In this document: positions 17,111 through 25,936 of the stretch, piece after piece
Numbering within the stretch: position 1 is the first letter of the stretch
Layout: every line of letters begins with the position of its first letter
DNA from: JAVWGW01 sp036655915
GTDB lineage: Bacteria > Actinomycetota > Coriobacteriia > Coriobacteriales > Eggerthellaceae
Length of the DNA stretch: 64,000 bases
Reading direction: 5' to 3'
Assembly: GCA_036655915.1 (NCBI GenBank)
Contig: JAVVPE010000001.1
Location: 3,606-67,605, forward strand
Position numbers and translations under genes: made by a program
The notes under the pieces: generated by a model
What the model was told of the DNA's origin: nothing
The model's input: the letters and a program-made list of their open reading frames with translations, nothing else
Database searches by the model: none

Positions 17111-19291
17111 ATGAACGTGATCTATGCCGAAAAACCTTCCCTGGGAAGGAAAATTGCCGAAGCGTTGGGCGCCACGCGCAAGGGTAACGGATTCATGAGC
17201 GGCACGGGGAAAACCGGCGTTGAGATTTTCGTCACCTGGGGCTTTGGCCACATGGGCGGCCTGGTCTATCCCGAGGTATACAATCCCGCCTACAAAAGTT
17301 GGCAGGCGCGCCCCTGCCCCTTCATCCCGGAAGAATACCGCATTGCCCCCAACATCGATCGCGGCGTGGAAAGCCAGCTGGCCATTATCGCCGATGTATT
17401 CAAGCCGGAAAACACCCTCATTTGCGCCACAGACGATGACCGCGAAGGTGAGCTGATTTTTGCCTACGTCTGCGAACTGGTTGGGTATGAAGGCAGCTAC
17501 CAGCGCGTGAAACTAGATTCGCTTACCACCAACGGCATCCGCAAGGCCTTCGGCAACCTGATTGATGGCGCGCAGCGACAAAATATCGTGGCTGCCGGGA
17601 GGGCACGTTCCATCGCCGATTGGGTGGTGGGTATCAACCTCACCTGCGCTTCCACCATCCACTTCATGCGCGGCAAAAGCAAAACTATGAGTGTCGGCCG
17701 CGTACAAACACCCACCTTGGCCATGATTGTCGAACGCGAGTTGGCCATCCAAAACTTCAACAGCAAGCCGCTTTTCACCCCTACCGCCACCGTAACCGCG
17801 CCCAGCGGCGAAACCTATACCGCCAAAAGCGAAAACGGATCGATCGAAGATAAGCAGTTGGCCAACACCATTCTTTCCCACATCAACGCCTGCAAGCTGC
17901 GCGTGGAAACCCTTGATACCAAAGAAAAGAAAACGAACCCTCCCCTGCTTTATTCCCAAACCACCCTGCAAATGGCCGGCAACAAGCAGCTGGGATATAC
18001 CGCCCAACAAACGCTCGACTTTTCGCAAGAGCTCTACGAAAAAGGCTTCATCACCTATCCGCGTACCTCAAGCCAATATCTCACCAGCGACATGGCACCC
18101 ACCGTGCACAAGGTGCTCGAAATTTTAGGGCGCTGCGAACGCTACAAGCGCTTCGTGGCAGGCGCCTCATTGGACAACTTCCCCGCCAGCACCTGCGACG
18201 ATAAAAAGGTTGAATCCCACTTCGCCATCGTGCCCACGGGCAAGATTCCCCAAGGCGTATCTGCCGCCGCCGTTGACCTCTACGATTTGATTGCGAAATC
18301 CCTCATCAGGCTGTATTACCCGCCTGCCGTCGTCGAAGAAACAACGGCCATCCACCTTGCCATTGCCACGCCACAATGCGTGCTTGTGCAGCAAGGCAGT
18401 GTGGCTGTGGGTGCAAGCATCATCAATGCGGTGGGCGAACCAGAACGCTTTGTGGCCAAGGGCATCATCATTCGCAGCAAAGGATGGTGGGCAGTCGACG
18501 CGATGCCCAAGCGCGAAAAGGATATGCTTCCCGCCATAGATGCTGGCGGCATCTACCCCGCCACGTTCGAGGTGAAAAAAACCGAGACCACGCCGCCGAA
18601 GCGCTTCACCGATGAAACGCTGGTTTCCAGCATGAAGGCGGCAGGCAAATCGCTGGAAGACGACGATTACAAAGAAATCCTTTCCGACCCCCGCCACATG
18701 GGTATCGGCACAGATGCCACTCGCGCGGGCATCATCGAAACACTGGTGGCGCGCGGGTTTATCGAACGCAAGAAAAAGCAAATTCATGCCACACCCTTCG
18801 GCATCCAGGTGATAAAAACGCTGCCGGTTGACGATCTGAAAAGTGCGTCGCTGACCGCGCAGTGGGAACAGCGTCTCAAAGCCATCGAAAACGGAGAAGA
18901 AGAATTGGGCAGTTTCGTCGGCGACATCGAAAACCAAACGCGCGCCTGGTGTGCACAAGTCAAAAGCTCCAACGCGGTCATCGTCAATCTAAAAGAACCC
19001 GACCCCGAACTGGAAGGCGCGGTATGCCCCTTGTGCGGGTCGCCCCTGCGCTTCACCAACGCTGGTATCGGTTGCAGTGCGTACGTCTTCACCAAATGCC
19101 GCTACACCATCTGGAACACCATCGCCCAGAAGAAGTTGACGAAAAACCAACTGGGCACGCTGGCGACCAAAGGAAAAACGCCTGTCTACAAAGGATTCAT
19201 CAGCAAGAAGGGCGAAAAATTCGATGCCGGGCTGGTGTTGGATCCAAAAACCGGCCGCGTAAGCTTCAGCTTCCCGCCACGCGAAGGATAA
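17111..19291 (+). CDS. topB: DNA topoisomerase III
   Basis: A 726-residue type IA topoisomerase that decatenates DNA. A Toprim domain begins MNVIYAEKPSLGRKIAEALG and has the CATDDDREGELI metal site. The active-site Tyr lies in FITYPRTSSQYL. A C-terminal Cys-containing region (CPLCGSPL ... CSAY ... CRY) resembles the topoisomerase zinc ribbon. AAAGGA 6 bp before ATG 17111 fixes the start; an in-frame start 60 bp upstream lacks support. Its stop codon (TAA 19289-19291) lies inside the 35-bp attachment repeat at 19288-19322, so the inserted element abuts the gene without damaging it. There is no evidence that topB itself is mobile. Confidence 0.95.
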   Translation: MNVIYAEKPSLGRKIAEALGATRKGNGFMSGTGKTGVEIFVTWGFGHMGGLVYPEVYNPAYKSWQARPCPFIPEEYRIAPNIDRGVESQLAIIADVFKPENTLICATDDDREGELIFAYVCELVGYEGSYQRVKLDSLTTNGIRKAFGNLIDGAQRQNIVAAGRARSIADWVVGINLTCASTIHFMRGKSKTMSVGRVQTPTLAMIVERELAIQNFNSKPLFTPTATVTAPSGETYTAKSENGSIEDKQLANTILSHINACKLRVETLDTKEKKTNPPLLYSQTTLQMAGNKQLGYTAQQTLDFSQELYEKGFITYPRTSSQYLTSDMAPTVHKVLEILGRCERYKRFVAGASLDNFPASTCDDKKVESHFAIVPTGKIPQGVSAAAVDLYDLIAKSLIRLYYPPAVVEETTAIHLAIATPQCVLVQQGSVAVGASIINAVGEPERFVAKGIIIRSKGWWAVDAMPKREKDMLPAIDAGGIYPATFEVKKTETTPPKRFTDETLVSSMKAAGKSLEDDDYKEILSDPRHMGIGTDATRAGIIETLVARGFIERKKKQIHATPFGIQVIKTLPVDDLKSASLTAQWEQRLKAIENGEEELGSFVGDIENQTRAWCAQVKSSNAVIVNLKEPDPELEGAVCPLCGSPLRFTNAGIGCSAYVFTKCRYTIWNTIAQKKLTKNQLGTLATKGKTPVYKGFISKKGEKFDAGLVLDPKTGRVSFSFPPREG

Positions 19292-19322
19292 AAACTGGCG
19301 GAGGAGGAGGGATTCGAACCCT
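19288..19322. repeat. Attachment site (distal copy) of tRNA-Ser element
   Basis: A 35-bp sequence starting ATAAAAACTGGCGGAGG and ending GATTCGAACCCT is repeated exactly at 21232-21266, where it forms the 3' end of tRNA-Ser(CGA). Here only the tRNA 3' segment is present; the sequence then diverges. This is the signature of tRNA-directed integration. Confidence 0.9.
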
Positions 19323-19531
19323 TCAAAAACAAGACTATGACTTGCTGTTACATCTATATCATTTGCATTAATTTGCACTGTTTATGCCGGCACGCCTATA
19401 CGCATCGTTGATTATGCAGGTATCTTTTTTTAGATCGCACAGCCATGGCAGAATACACCTTGCCTTCCGTTTAGGTTGGTATCTGAGAGCCTCGCCTGCC
19501 ATCGCCAAGATGCTGCGAGGTTCTACTTTTA

Positions 19532-20386
19532 TCAGCCTAATAGATTTCTGTTTCCCTCTTCGATGCGCCTTATGGTCGCGTTCTCTTGCAGTGATTCAAG
19601 CTGTTGGATTGCCATCTCGTTTAAGTACGCTGCTCGCTCCGGACGAGACATTCCGATTTTTAACAATTGTGCGTTCATGCTCTCAAGGTTTGCCAACACA
19701 ATTAACTGGTGAAGGGTGGCGTGATCTCTTACGTTGCCCGATTCGTTTTCGTGCGCGTCGCGCCACTGCTTCGCGGTCACACCAAATAAGGCAACGTTAA
19801 GCACGTCTGCTTCGTTTGCGTAGATGTACTTTTGCGCTGCACCAATTGTGACTGGCTCGAGGTGTTCTTTTACTGCATCGGTGTGTATTTTGTAGTTGAT
19901 CTTGGTAAACAATCTCTTTTCGTTCCATTCAAGAGAAAGGCGACTGTTCTCGTTGCTCTTGAGTCGCTGGTACTCTTTGATGACATACAGCTTGAATTCC
20001 GGAGATATCCACGACGCAAACTCAAAGGCTATGTCGATATGGGCATAAGCGCCACCATAGCGACCGCCTTTTGCTTTGATTCCAATGGCGTTGGTTGCCG
20101 CAATCCACTTCTTTGGCGACATTGTAAAAGCGTTTTTTCCAGCTTGTTGCTCAATTCCATCGAATTCGAGGGAATTGAAAGACGGATTGTGCAGGCTCTC
20201 CCACACACCAAGAAAGTCTACCGTATCGCGATTTCTCATCCAATTGGCTATAACTGCGGACGGTTCATCGCTTTTAAATCTCGCGATATCGGTAAGCGAA
20301 ATAAAGTCATCTCTGCTTCCTGTTGAGGCGACAGAAATCTCAATCCCCAAAGCGGTGATTTTCTCGTTGACTTCTTTAGGTGCCAT
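19532..20386 (-). CDS. KilA-N domain protein (phage-type)
   Basis: A 284-residue protein with an N-terminal KilA-N DNA-binding domain (about residues 25-145: DDFISLTDIAR, IANWMRNRDTVDFLGVWE, GRYGGAYAHIDIAFEFASWISPEFKLYVI). The C-terminal half (WNEKRLFTKINYKIHTDAVKEHL onward) is the helical region often found with this domain. KilA-N proteins are common in phages and islands, where they act as antirepressors or regulators. GGAGT precedes the ATG. The gene appears intact and may still be expressed. It lies inside the tRNA-Ser element. Confidence 0.88.
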   Translation of the reverse strand: MAPKEVNEKITALGIEISVASTGSRDDFISLTDIARFKSDEPSAVIANWMRNRDTVDFLGVWESLHNPSFNSLEFDGIEQQAGKNAFTMSPKKWIAATNAIGIKAKGGRYGGAYAHIDIAFEFASWISPEFKLYVIKEYQRLKSNENSRLSLEWNEKRLFTKINYKIHTDAVKEHLEPVTIGAAQKYIYANEADVLNVALFGVTAKQWRDAHENESGNVRDHATLHQLIVLANLESMNAQLLKIGMSRPERAAYLNEMAIQQLESLQENATIRRIEEGNRNLLG

Positions 20387-20770
20387 AGTTACTCCGTTTC
20401 TTTTGATGCTTGTAGCCGAACCTGCTTTGTACTAGCTGCCAGAACCCTTGCTAGGATCGATCTTTTTACCGACACCAGCAAAATAATCCTCACCTGCTAT
20501 TTCGCTTCGTAACCAAGGGAATCATCTTATGCCTTGTGTTTAGATGGTTGTGTGGGTAGACAAGCAGCACCTAAGCCACCCTACATGGCAGCCACATCGC
20601 TTGACTCCATCTACACCACATCCTTCTTGCACCTGAACCCCGTCTGGCCGCCAAGCTTCCGAGGGGTCTGCTTTTCCACAAATACCTATGCTACCTTGTA
20701 TTCAGCTTTCTTATATCAACCAATACTTCTTTTTTTTGTAATATTATCGGCATAGAACCAGCGCGATTCC
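20387..20770. other. Gene-free stretch within the tRNA-Ser element
   Basis: About 380 bp between the KilA-N gene and the truncated repressor. Short open frames on the plus strand have no family features. It probably holds the KilA-N promoter and decayed phage DNA. I see no repeat, tRNA or clear hairpin. Confidence 0.5.
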
Positions 20771-21214
20771 TCAAATTACACGACTCATGCAATTGCCTTC
20801 AACCTCTAGCAAGTATGCATCTTGATGCCGCTCCCATATCTCGTAGGGTACTGATACCTTTTCATTAATAATGTCCGGTTTTTGAGCGGCACCAGCATGA
20901 ACACGACCGAGAAGCGGCGTGTATGCAGGGCGCGAGGGTGGAGGAAAGATGGCGGTTTGCGGGAACGGGGGCATCGATTTTTTTGTGTTAGGGTCGATTA
21001 AGGCCATACCATCGTCTTCGATGATGCTTGATTTGCTAATACGATAGCAGGCAGCTATTCGTTCGATAGCTCCCATTCGCGGTTCTGACCTTCCGTTCTC
21101 CCACTGTGAGATAGCGTTGCCAGTAACACCAGCTATAACGCCAAGTTCAATTTGCACGCTATTTGCATTGTTTGCGCAACTATATAAAACAATACACATA
21201 TCAATGACCTGCAT
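20771..21214 (-). pseudogene. Truncated XRE/S24-family phage repressor
   Basis: The 147-codon frame encodes an XRE helix-turn-helix (VIAGVTGNAISQWENGRSEPRMGAIERIAACYRI) followed by the beginning of a LexA/CI-type S24 peptidase domain (PLLGRVHAGAA ... AYLLEVEGNCMSRVI). It stops at TGA just where relatives continue with PDG and the catalytic Lys region. The serine nucleophile expected in VEGDSM is Cys here (VEGNCM). After the stop the same frame reads GIALVLCR and stops again, resembling the family's continuation, so this is a degraded gene. DNA binding could survive without autocleavage. The exact start is uncertain. Confidence 0.75.
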
Positions 21215-21231
21215 ATATGCAATTAAAAGGA

Positions 21232-21266
21232 ATAAAAACTGGCGGAGGAGGAGGGATTCGAACCCT
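21232..21266. repeat. Attachment site at the tRNA-Ser(CGA) 3' end
   Basis: The partner of the 35-bp repeat at 19288-19322. It overlaps the last 27 bp of the tRNA gene (CCA end, acceptor strand and part of the T arm) plus 8 bp beyond. The tRNA stays intact because the element carried its own copy of the 3' end. Confidence 0.9.
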
Positions 21267-21332
21267 CGTCACCGGGGTTGCCGGTGAAACGGTTTTCGAG
21301 ACCGCCGCATTCAACCACTCTGCCACCCCTCC
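21240..21332 (-). tRNA. tRNA-Ser (anticodon CGA)
   Basis: Read on the minus strand, a 7-bp acceptor stem (GGAGGGG/CTCCTCC), anticodon stem-loop GCGGT-CTCGAAA-ACCGT giving anticodon CGA, a long variable arm typical of class II tRNAs, T arm GAGGG-TTCGAAT-CCCTC and an encoded CCA. Its 3' end is the integration target of the adjacent element. Confidence 0.95.
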
Positions 21333-21437
21333 GCAGGGATGCGACCGCTTGGTTTTCAGAAGCGATCGAAGCATACAGCACGGCGCGAACGTCGGCTTCG
21401 AGAAACCACGCGGATACGTGGTATAACGTCGATAAAG

Positions 21438-21529
<92 letters not shown>

Positions 21530-21654
21530 GCGTATCGATTCTGCCAACCCCCAGAAACAAACCCGGGGCAATGGGCAGCGAAGATGTAGTATAGCGCAGC
21601 TGCTTTCCCCCCACAAGCACCCTTTGCCCCGAACCCTAAGAAAGTCCAAAAAGC

Positions 21655-21690
21655 CCAAAAAAAGACCCGCCGAAGCGAGTCTTTTCGTAC
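21655..21690 (-). terminator. Terminator after the PrsA-like gene
   Basis: Minus-strand hairpin AGACTCGC-TTCG-GCGGGTCT followed by seven T residues. It ends transcription of the foldase gene ahead of the tRNA-Ser genes. Confidence 0.9.
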
Positions 21691-21708
21691 ATTCTATGAA
21701 ACCGACTG

Positions 21709-22884
21709 CTATTTATCGGTTTTTGTAGCGTCGCCCTCTTTAGGTTGAGCGGCAGCGCCATCGGTAGTCGTACCCTCAGTTGCAGCACCCGCGTTCGGAT
21801 CGGGCGAAGTGGTGCCTTCTGCCTTTTCAGGAGCAGGATATTTGCTCATGTCAATCTTGTAAGGCACGTTTTCGGGCATAGGCTTAATGTCAATCGAAGC
21901 CTTTTCCTTATAATCGGTGTACCAGGTTGAAAACGCCGTCGATTTCTTCGAGGTGTCCAAGAATGTTTTAATTTCGGTCAAAAACGCTTCCGGAATCTGA
22001 TCGAGGCTGGTCACCGTTTCGGGTGCGGTAAACACTTCGGTGCATTTAATGATGTGAATGCCGTAATCGCTGGTTACCAGGCCGCTAATCTTGCCAACTT
22101 CCAAGCCCTTCAGCGCATCGGTGTAGGGGGTCACAAAGCTGTTGAGCGCATCCCAACCCACATCGCCACCCTTAGCGGCGCTGCCGGAATCTTGGGAAAA
22201 CTCTTTGGCTGCTGCGGCAAAATCAAGGGTACCCGCATTGATTTTATCCAAGGTCTCTTGTGCCTTAGCATCGTCGCCCGTGGCAAACAAGATGTGAGAA
22301 GAACGCTTCGCGCCACTGTAAGCGCTGGCATACATCTGCGCATACTGTATCAATTCTTCATCGGTAGCAGTAGCAGCCTCGGGTACGGCAACCTTTTCGG
22401 CAAGCAGCTGTTCTAGCAAACCCGCCTCAATCGATTCACGATAGGCTTCTTCGGTGGTTCCTGCCTTTTTCAGGCCTTCCTGCCAAGCTTCATCGGATTC
22501 AAATTTATCTTTCGTTTCCTGAATGCTGCTATCGACCTTACCGGCGTCAAGCTTCACGCCATTTTCCTCGGCAGCCTTTTTCATCAATTCTTGACCAGCG
22601 TAGTAATCGATAACCTGTTCACGAACCACTTCTGGGGTCATGCTGTTCTCGGATAACCACTTGCCCCATGAGTCTTCTTCCATCAGGGAAGAGGAGCCAC
22701 GGAAATTCTGAATATAGGTGGTTATCGTGTCCTCAGCGATTTCAGTGCCATTTACCGTCGCAGCGACGCCGCCGGTAAGCCCCTTATTGTTACCCGCGGT
22801 GTTGGCGCAGCCGATAAGGCTGAACGCTAAAGCTCCTGTTACGGTTGCAGCAAAAGCAACCTGGATAAATCTTGATGTTTTCAT
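21709..22884 (-). CDS. PrsA/SurA-like peptidyl-prolyl isomerase lipoprotein
   Basis: A 391-residue secreted foldase. It starts with a signal peptide ending in lipobox SLIGC, so it is probably anchored to the outer face of the membrane. A SurA-N-like helical region (VNGTEIAEDTITTYI onward) precedes a parvulin-type PPIase domain (RSSHILFATGDDAKAQETL ... GGDVGWDALNSF ... YGIHIIKC, about residues 190-290). The C-terminal ~50 residues are rich in Pro, Thr, Ala and Gly. ATG 22884 is chosen because GAGGAAGGG lies 4 bp upstream and the lipoprotein signal then starts properly. Role: folding of exported proteins. It has a terminator on each side and is probably a single-gene unit. Confidence 0.92.
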   Translation of the reverse strand: MKTSRFIQVAFAATVTGALAFSLIGCANTAGNNKGLTGGVAATVNGTEIAEDTITTYIQNFRGSSSLMEEDSWGKWLSENSMTPEVVREQVIDYYAGQELMKKAAEENGVKLDAGKVDSSIQETKDKFESDEAWQEGLKKAGTTEEAYRESIEAGLLEQLLAEKVAVPEAATATDEELIQYAQMYASAYSGAKRSSHILFATGDDAKAQETLDKINAGTLDFAAAAKEFSQDSGSAAKGGDVGWDALNSFVTPYTDALKGLEVGKISGLVTSDYGIHIIKCTEVFTAPETVTSLDQIPEAFLTEIKTFLDTSKKSTAFSTWYTDYKEKASIDIKPMPENVPYKIDMSKYPAPEKAEGTTSPDPNAGAATEGTTTDGAAAQPKEGDATKTDK

Positions 22885-23007
22885 AAAACCCTTCCTCAAG
22901 ACAGGTACATAAATCACATGCACGCATGTTTAGCTTCGGCCATTTTCTCATAGTCACGAAGAGGTGCCGCAAGCTGCATAATATGCCCATCTTCGGTACA
23001 TAACTAG

Positions 23008-23034
23008 GAAAAGACGGGCTGACCCGCCTTTTCC
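23008..23034 (-). terminator. Terminator after typA
   Basis: On the minus strand AAAAGGCGGG-TCAG-CCCGTCTTTTC forms a GC-rich hairpin ending in a T-run. It separates typA from the PrsA-like gene. Confidence 0.8.
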
Positions 23035-23073
23035 TTTAGCCGCCTCTTTATAAGGCGCTCAACCCCAGCATTC

Positions 23074-24885
23074 TTAGTTCTTGTTACCCTTGCGGCGACC
23101 CGTGGCGGTCAGCGTGCGTTTGCGCAAGCGGATGCTTTGCGGCGTTACTTCCACCAACTCGTCATCTTCGATATATTCAAGCGCTTCTTCAAGCGTGAAG
23201 GTGATGGGCGGCACAAGTTGTATAGATTTATCCGATGAACTGGTGCGCATGTTGCTGAGTTGCTTGGATTTGGCAATGTTGACCACCATATCGCCTTCCT
23301 TCGACGATTCGCCCACCAACATGCCTTCGTAGCATTCTTCGCCCGGGGCAATAAACAGCTTGCCGCGTTCTTGCAAAGCGTCCAGCGCATAAGCGACGCT
23401 CTTGTCGGTCGACATTGAAATCAGCGAGCCGTTTTTGCGGCCGCCAAAACCACCGCGGAACGGACCGTATTCAGAAAAGTGATGGAACATATTGGCTTCA
23501 CCACGGGTAACGTTAAGCAAGCGGGTGCGCAAGCCCATGGTGCCGCGCGTGGGAATCTTGAATACCAGGTGCGTCTGGTCGCCGCGTTGGAACATATCCT
23601 GCATTTCGCCACCGGCGCTGCCAAAGACTTCAATGACCTTGCCCGCATATTCGCTGGGCACGTCCACGGTTGCTTCTTCGATGGGCTCAAGTTTTTTGCC
23701 CTGCGCATCTTTCTTGATAAGCACGCGCGGACGTCCCACCTGAAATTCATAGCCTTCGCGGCGCATGGTTTCCATCAATACAGAAAGATGCAAAACGCCA
23801 CGACCGGCAACTTCCACGCCACTTTTATCGTCGAGTTCAGCAATGCGCATCGAAATGTTGCTTTCAGCTTCGCGCAACAGGCGTTCTTTCAGTTGGCGAG
23901 CGCCCACAATGTCACCTTCGCGGCCTACAAGAGGGCTGGTGGAAGCTTCAAACACAATAGCCATTGTGGGGTCTTCCACCTCGATGGGGTCAAGACGCAC
24001 CGGGTTTTCGCGGCTGGTGATCATGTCTCCGATATCGGCATCTTCCACGCCCACAACGGCAATGATGTCGCCTGCGTGCACTTCGGTTTGTTCCTTTTTA
24101 CCCAGTTCTTCAAACGTGAAAACTTGCTTGATCGCAGTGTTGTAGCGCGTGCCATCATTTTTGATAACAAGCGCCTGTTCACCTTTGTGCATCGTGCCTG
24201 AAAACAGGCGGCCGACGCCGATACGGCCAACAAAGCTGGAGTGATCGACCGTGCAAATTTGCAAGGCAACCGGCCCTGTGGGTTCACAATCAGGCGCTGG
24301 CACAGTGTTCACGATGGTTTCAAGCAGCGGAACCATATCGGTGTTGGTATCAGCCAAATCATAGCGCGCATACCCGTTCATAGCACTGGCATAAATGATG
24401 GGGAAATCAAGCTGCTCATCAACCGCTTCCAGTTCCACCATAAGGTCAAACACCTCATCTACCACCACTTCCGGGCGGGCACCTGGGCGGTCAATCTTGT
24501 TGATGACCAGCACAATTTTCAAACCCAGCGCCAAGGCATGTTTTAGCACAAAACGCGTCTGCGGCATGGGGCCTTCAAAGGCATCCACAATCAGAAGCGC
24601 GCCATCGGCCATGTTGAGCACGCGCTCAACTTCGCCACCGAAATCGGCATGGCCAGGGGTGTCGATAACATTGATCTTCGTGTCGCCAAAGCGCACGGAA
24701 ATATTTTTAGACAAGATGGTAATGCCGCGTTCGCGCTCTTGGTCGTTGGAGTCCAAAACGCGCACTTCCACCTTCTGGTTTTCTCGAAACACGCCCGACG
24801 AATACAGAAGGCGATCGACCAAGGTGGTCTTGCCGTGGTCAACGTGGGCAATGATTGCGATGTTGCGGAGATTATTCTGCTTCAT
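23074..24885 (-). CDS. typA: Ribosome-associated GTPase TypA/BipA
   Basis: A 603-residue translational GTPase of the EF-G superfamily that aids ribosome assembly under stress or cold. G-domain motifs are AHVDHGKTT (G1), RGITI (G2), DTPGHADF (G3), NKID (G4) and SAMNG (G5), followed by domain II, the EF-G-like V domain and the TypA-specific C-terminal region (FHHFSEYGPFRGGFGGRKNGSLIS). Length is normal. The ribosome binding site is weak (AGAAAGAAG). It lies 50 bp after the J-domain gene on the same strand and may share its transcript. Confidence 0.97.
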   Translation of the reverse strand: MKQNNLRNIAIIAHVDHGKTTLVDRLLYSSGVFRENQKVEVRVLDSNDQERERGITILSKNISVRFGDTKINVIDTPGHADFGGEVERVLNMADGALLIVDAFEGPMPQTRFVLKHALALGLKIVLVINKIDRPGARPEVVVDEVFDLMVELEAVDEQLDFPIIYASAMNGYARYDLADTNTDMVPLLETIVNTVPAPDCEPTGPVALQICTVDHSSFVGRIGVGRLFSGTMHKGEQALVIKNDGTRYNTAIKQVFTFEELGKKEQTEVHAGDIIAVVGVEDADIGDMITSRENPVRLDPIEVEDPTMAIVFEASTSPLVGREGDIVGARQLKERLLREAESNISMRIAELDDKSGVEVAGRGVLHLSVLMETMRREGYEFQVGRPRVLIKKDAQGKKLEPIEEATVDVPSEYAGKVIEVFGSAGGEMQDMFQRGDQTHLVFKIPTRGTMGLRTRLLNVTRGEANMFHHFSEYGPFRGGFGGRKNGSLISMSTDKSVAYALDALQERGKLFIAPGEECYEGMLVGESSKEGDMVVNIAKSKQLSNMRTSSSDKSIQLVPPITFTLEEALEYIEDDELVEVTPQSIRLRKRTLTATGRRKGNKN

Positions 24886-24935
24886 GATCTTCTTTCTATC
24901 GTTGTATTTACGCGGCTTTTAGGGCAAGCCGTTTG

Positions 24936-25478
24936 TTACTCATTATCAAGTTGCGCAAGCAACTGCTTTCTTTCTGCTGCCAAGGCCCCAAGGTGCTCAT
25001 CAAGGGTACGCACCGTCGTGTGGGAAGTGATTGCTTGGATGACGCCCCACAATATCGCACCAGTTCCCAAGGCAATGGCGATGGGAATGCGCCGGGCAAT
25101 AGCGGCAATTAACACCCCGATGCCCGCTAGCAACAAACCATTGCGGCGTTCATCGGCAAGCACATCGCGCTGAGCCACCAATTGCGTGCGAGCGGCAGCA
25201 ATACCCGCAAGACGTGCTTCCACCTCGTTGGCCGGTGAATAGGCACCCGCCCGCGCACGGCTTGACTGTGTGGTGGTGGCACCTTTACCCGTCGTAAGAT
25301 AGTCGTAGGCACCTTGCAAGTTTTTAAACTGTTCGGTCGCCCTTACCTGCAATTTCTTATTCGTGGCAAAGCGATCAGGGTGCAGAATCTGGACGGTTTC
25401 TTTATAAGCCGTCTTGATGTCTGCTTCAGTTGCATCTTCATCCAAGCCTAAGATGCGCAGTGCTTCGCCTCTGGTCAC
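24936..25478 (-). CDS. Membrane-anchored J-domain protein
   Basis: A 180-residue protein with an N-terminal J domain (residues 1-63) holding the HPD motif at 33-35 (ILHPDRF), the part that stimulates DnaK ATPase. After a Ser/Thr/Ala-rich linker comes a short coiled coil, then two hydrophobic segments (NGLLLAGIGVLIAAIA and IPIAIALGTGAILWGVIQAI) and a final charged helix. It lacks the Gly-rich and zinc domains of DnaJ, so it is a class C co-chaperone, probably recruiting DnaK to the membrane. The GTG start at 25478 is backed by GGAGG a few bases upstream. typA follows 50 bp downstream. Confidence 0.88.
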   Translation of the reverse strand: MTRGEALRILGLDEDATEADIKTAYKETVQILHPDRFATNKKLQVRATEQFKNLQGAYDYLTTGKGATTTQSSRARAGAYSPANEVEARLAGIAAARTQLVAQRDVLADERRNGLLLAGIGVLIAAIARRIPIAIALGTGAILWGVIQAITSHTTVRTLDEHLGALAAERKQLLAQLDNE

Positions 25479-25603
25479 TCTACCTCCAATTTATCCGACG
25501 TCGTATCTTAGCACGGTAGCCACAATGCGGCACGTAAGCACACGGAAAGTATGAAGGAAGAATGGTGATAAGCTGCGCCCGCACAGCGCCTGGGTTGCCG
25601 GGG

Positions 25604-25648
25604 TAAAAAGCGAAAGCGGCCGATTCGATAAGAATCAACCGCTTTCTA
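25604..25648 (-). terminator. Terminator after tRNA-Ala
   Basis: On the minus strand GAAAGCGG pairs with CCGCTTTC around an inner GATTC/GAATC stem, followed by GCTTTTT. It ends the tRNA-Ala transcript before the J-domain gene. Confidence 0.8.
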
Positions 25649-25701
25649 AAAGTCAAACCCTTGCGCCTTAGGTGCCACGCAAAATTCGACCAGACCTGTC
25701 G

Positions 25702-25777
25702 TGGTGGAGCTTAGGGGGATCGAACCCCTGACCTCAGGCTTGCAAAGCCCGCGCTCTCCCAGCTGAGCTAAAGCCCC
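25702..25777 (-). tRNA. tRNA-Ala (anticodon TGC)
   Basis: 76 nt on the minus strand: acceptor GGGGCTT/AAGCTCC, D arm GCTC/GAGC, anticodon stem-loop CGGGC-TTTGCAA-GCCTG giving TGC, T arm GGGG-TTCGATC-CCCC region, and an encoded CCA. It is not inside an rRNA operon. Confidence 0.97.
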
Positions 25778-25804
25778 ACGGAGTGACTCTTTTTCGTCTT
25801 CATT

Positions 25805-25850
25805 AATAAACGCTCCACCGGCAAACTCGGCTCACGGTGGAGCGTTTATT
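25805..25850. terminator. 16-bp perfect hairpin between tRNA-Ile and tRNA-Ala
   Basis: AATAAACGCTCCACCG (25805-25820) and CGGTGGAGCGTTTATT (25835-25850) are exact inverted copies with a 14-nt loop. Its T-rich 3' arm on either strand fits a bidirectional terminator, so the two tRNAs are probably separate transcripts. Confidence 0.75.
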
Positions 25851-25859
25851 GCGAAAGAA

Positions 25860-25936
<77 letters not shown>

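Larger units (their letters stand above)
19288..21266. mobile_element. Degenerate integrated element at tRNA-Ser(CGA)
   Basis: About 1.94 kb enclosed by 35-bp direct repeats of the tRNA-Ser 3' end. Contents are a KilA-N protein gene and a truncated XRE/S24-type repressor gene, both typical of temperate phages, plus non-coding DNA. No integrase is visible between the repeats. It is therefore probably the deleted remnant of a prophage or island, immobile unless helped in trans. It lies on the 3' side of the minus-strand tRNA gene, as expected for this type of integration. Confidence 0.8.

Noticed and set aside
16905..17114. Small open frame before topB
   Set aside because: It starts within the terminator, has no ribosome site and no recognisable features.
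19291..19322. Possible extra tRNA gene
   Set aside because: Only the 3' end of tRNA-Ser is present; there is no anticodon arm or 5' half. It is an attachment site.
20534..20755. Plus-strand open frame inside the tRNA-Ser element
   Set aside because: No ribosome site, no family features and biased composition; probably chance.
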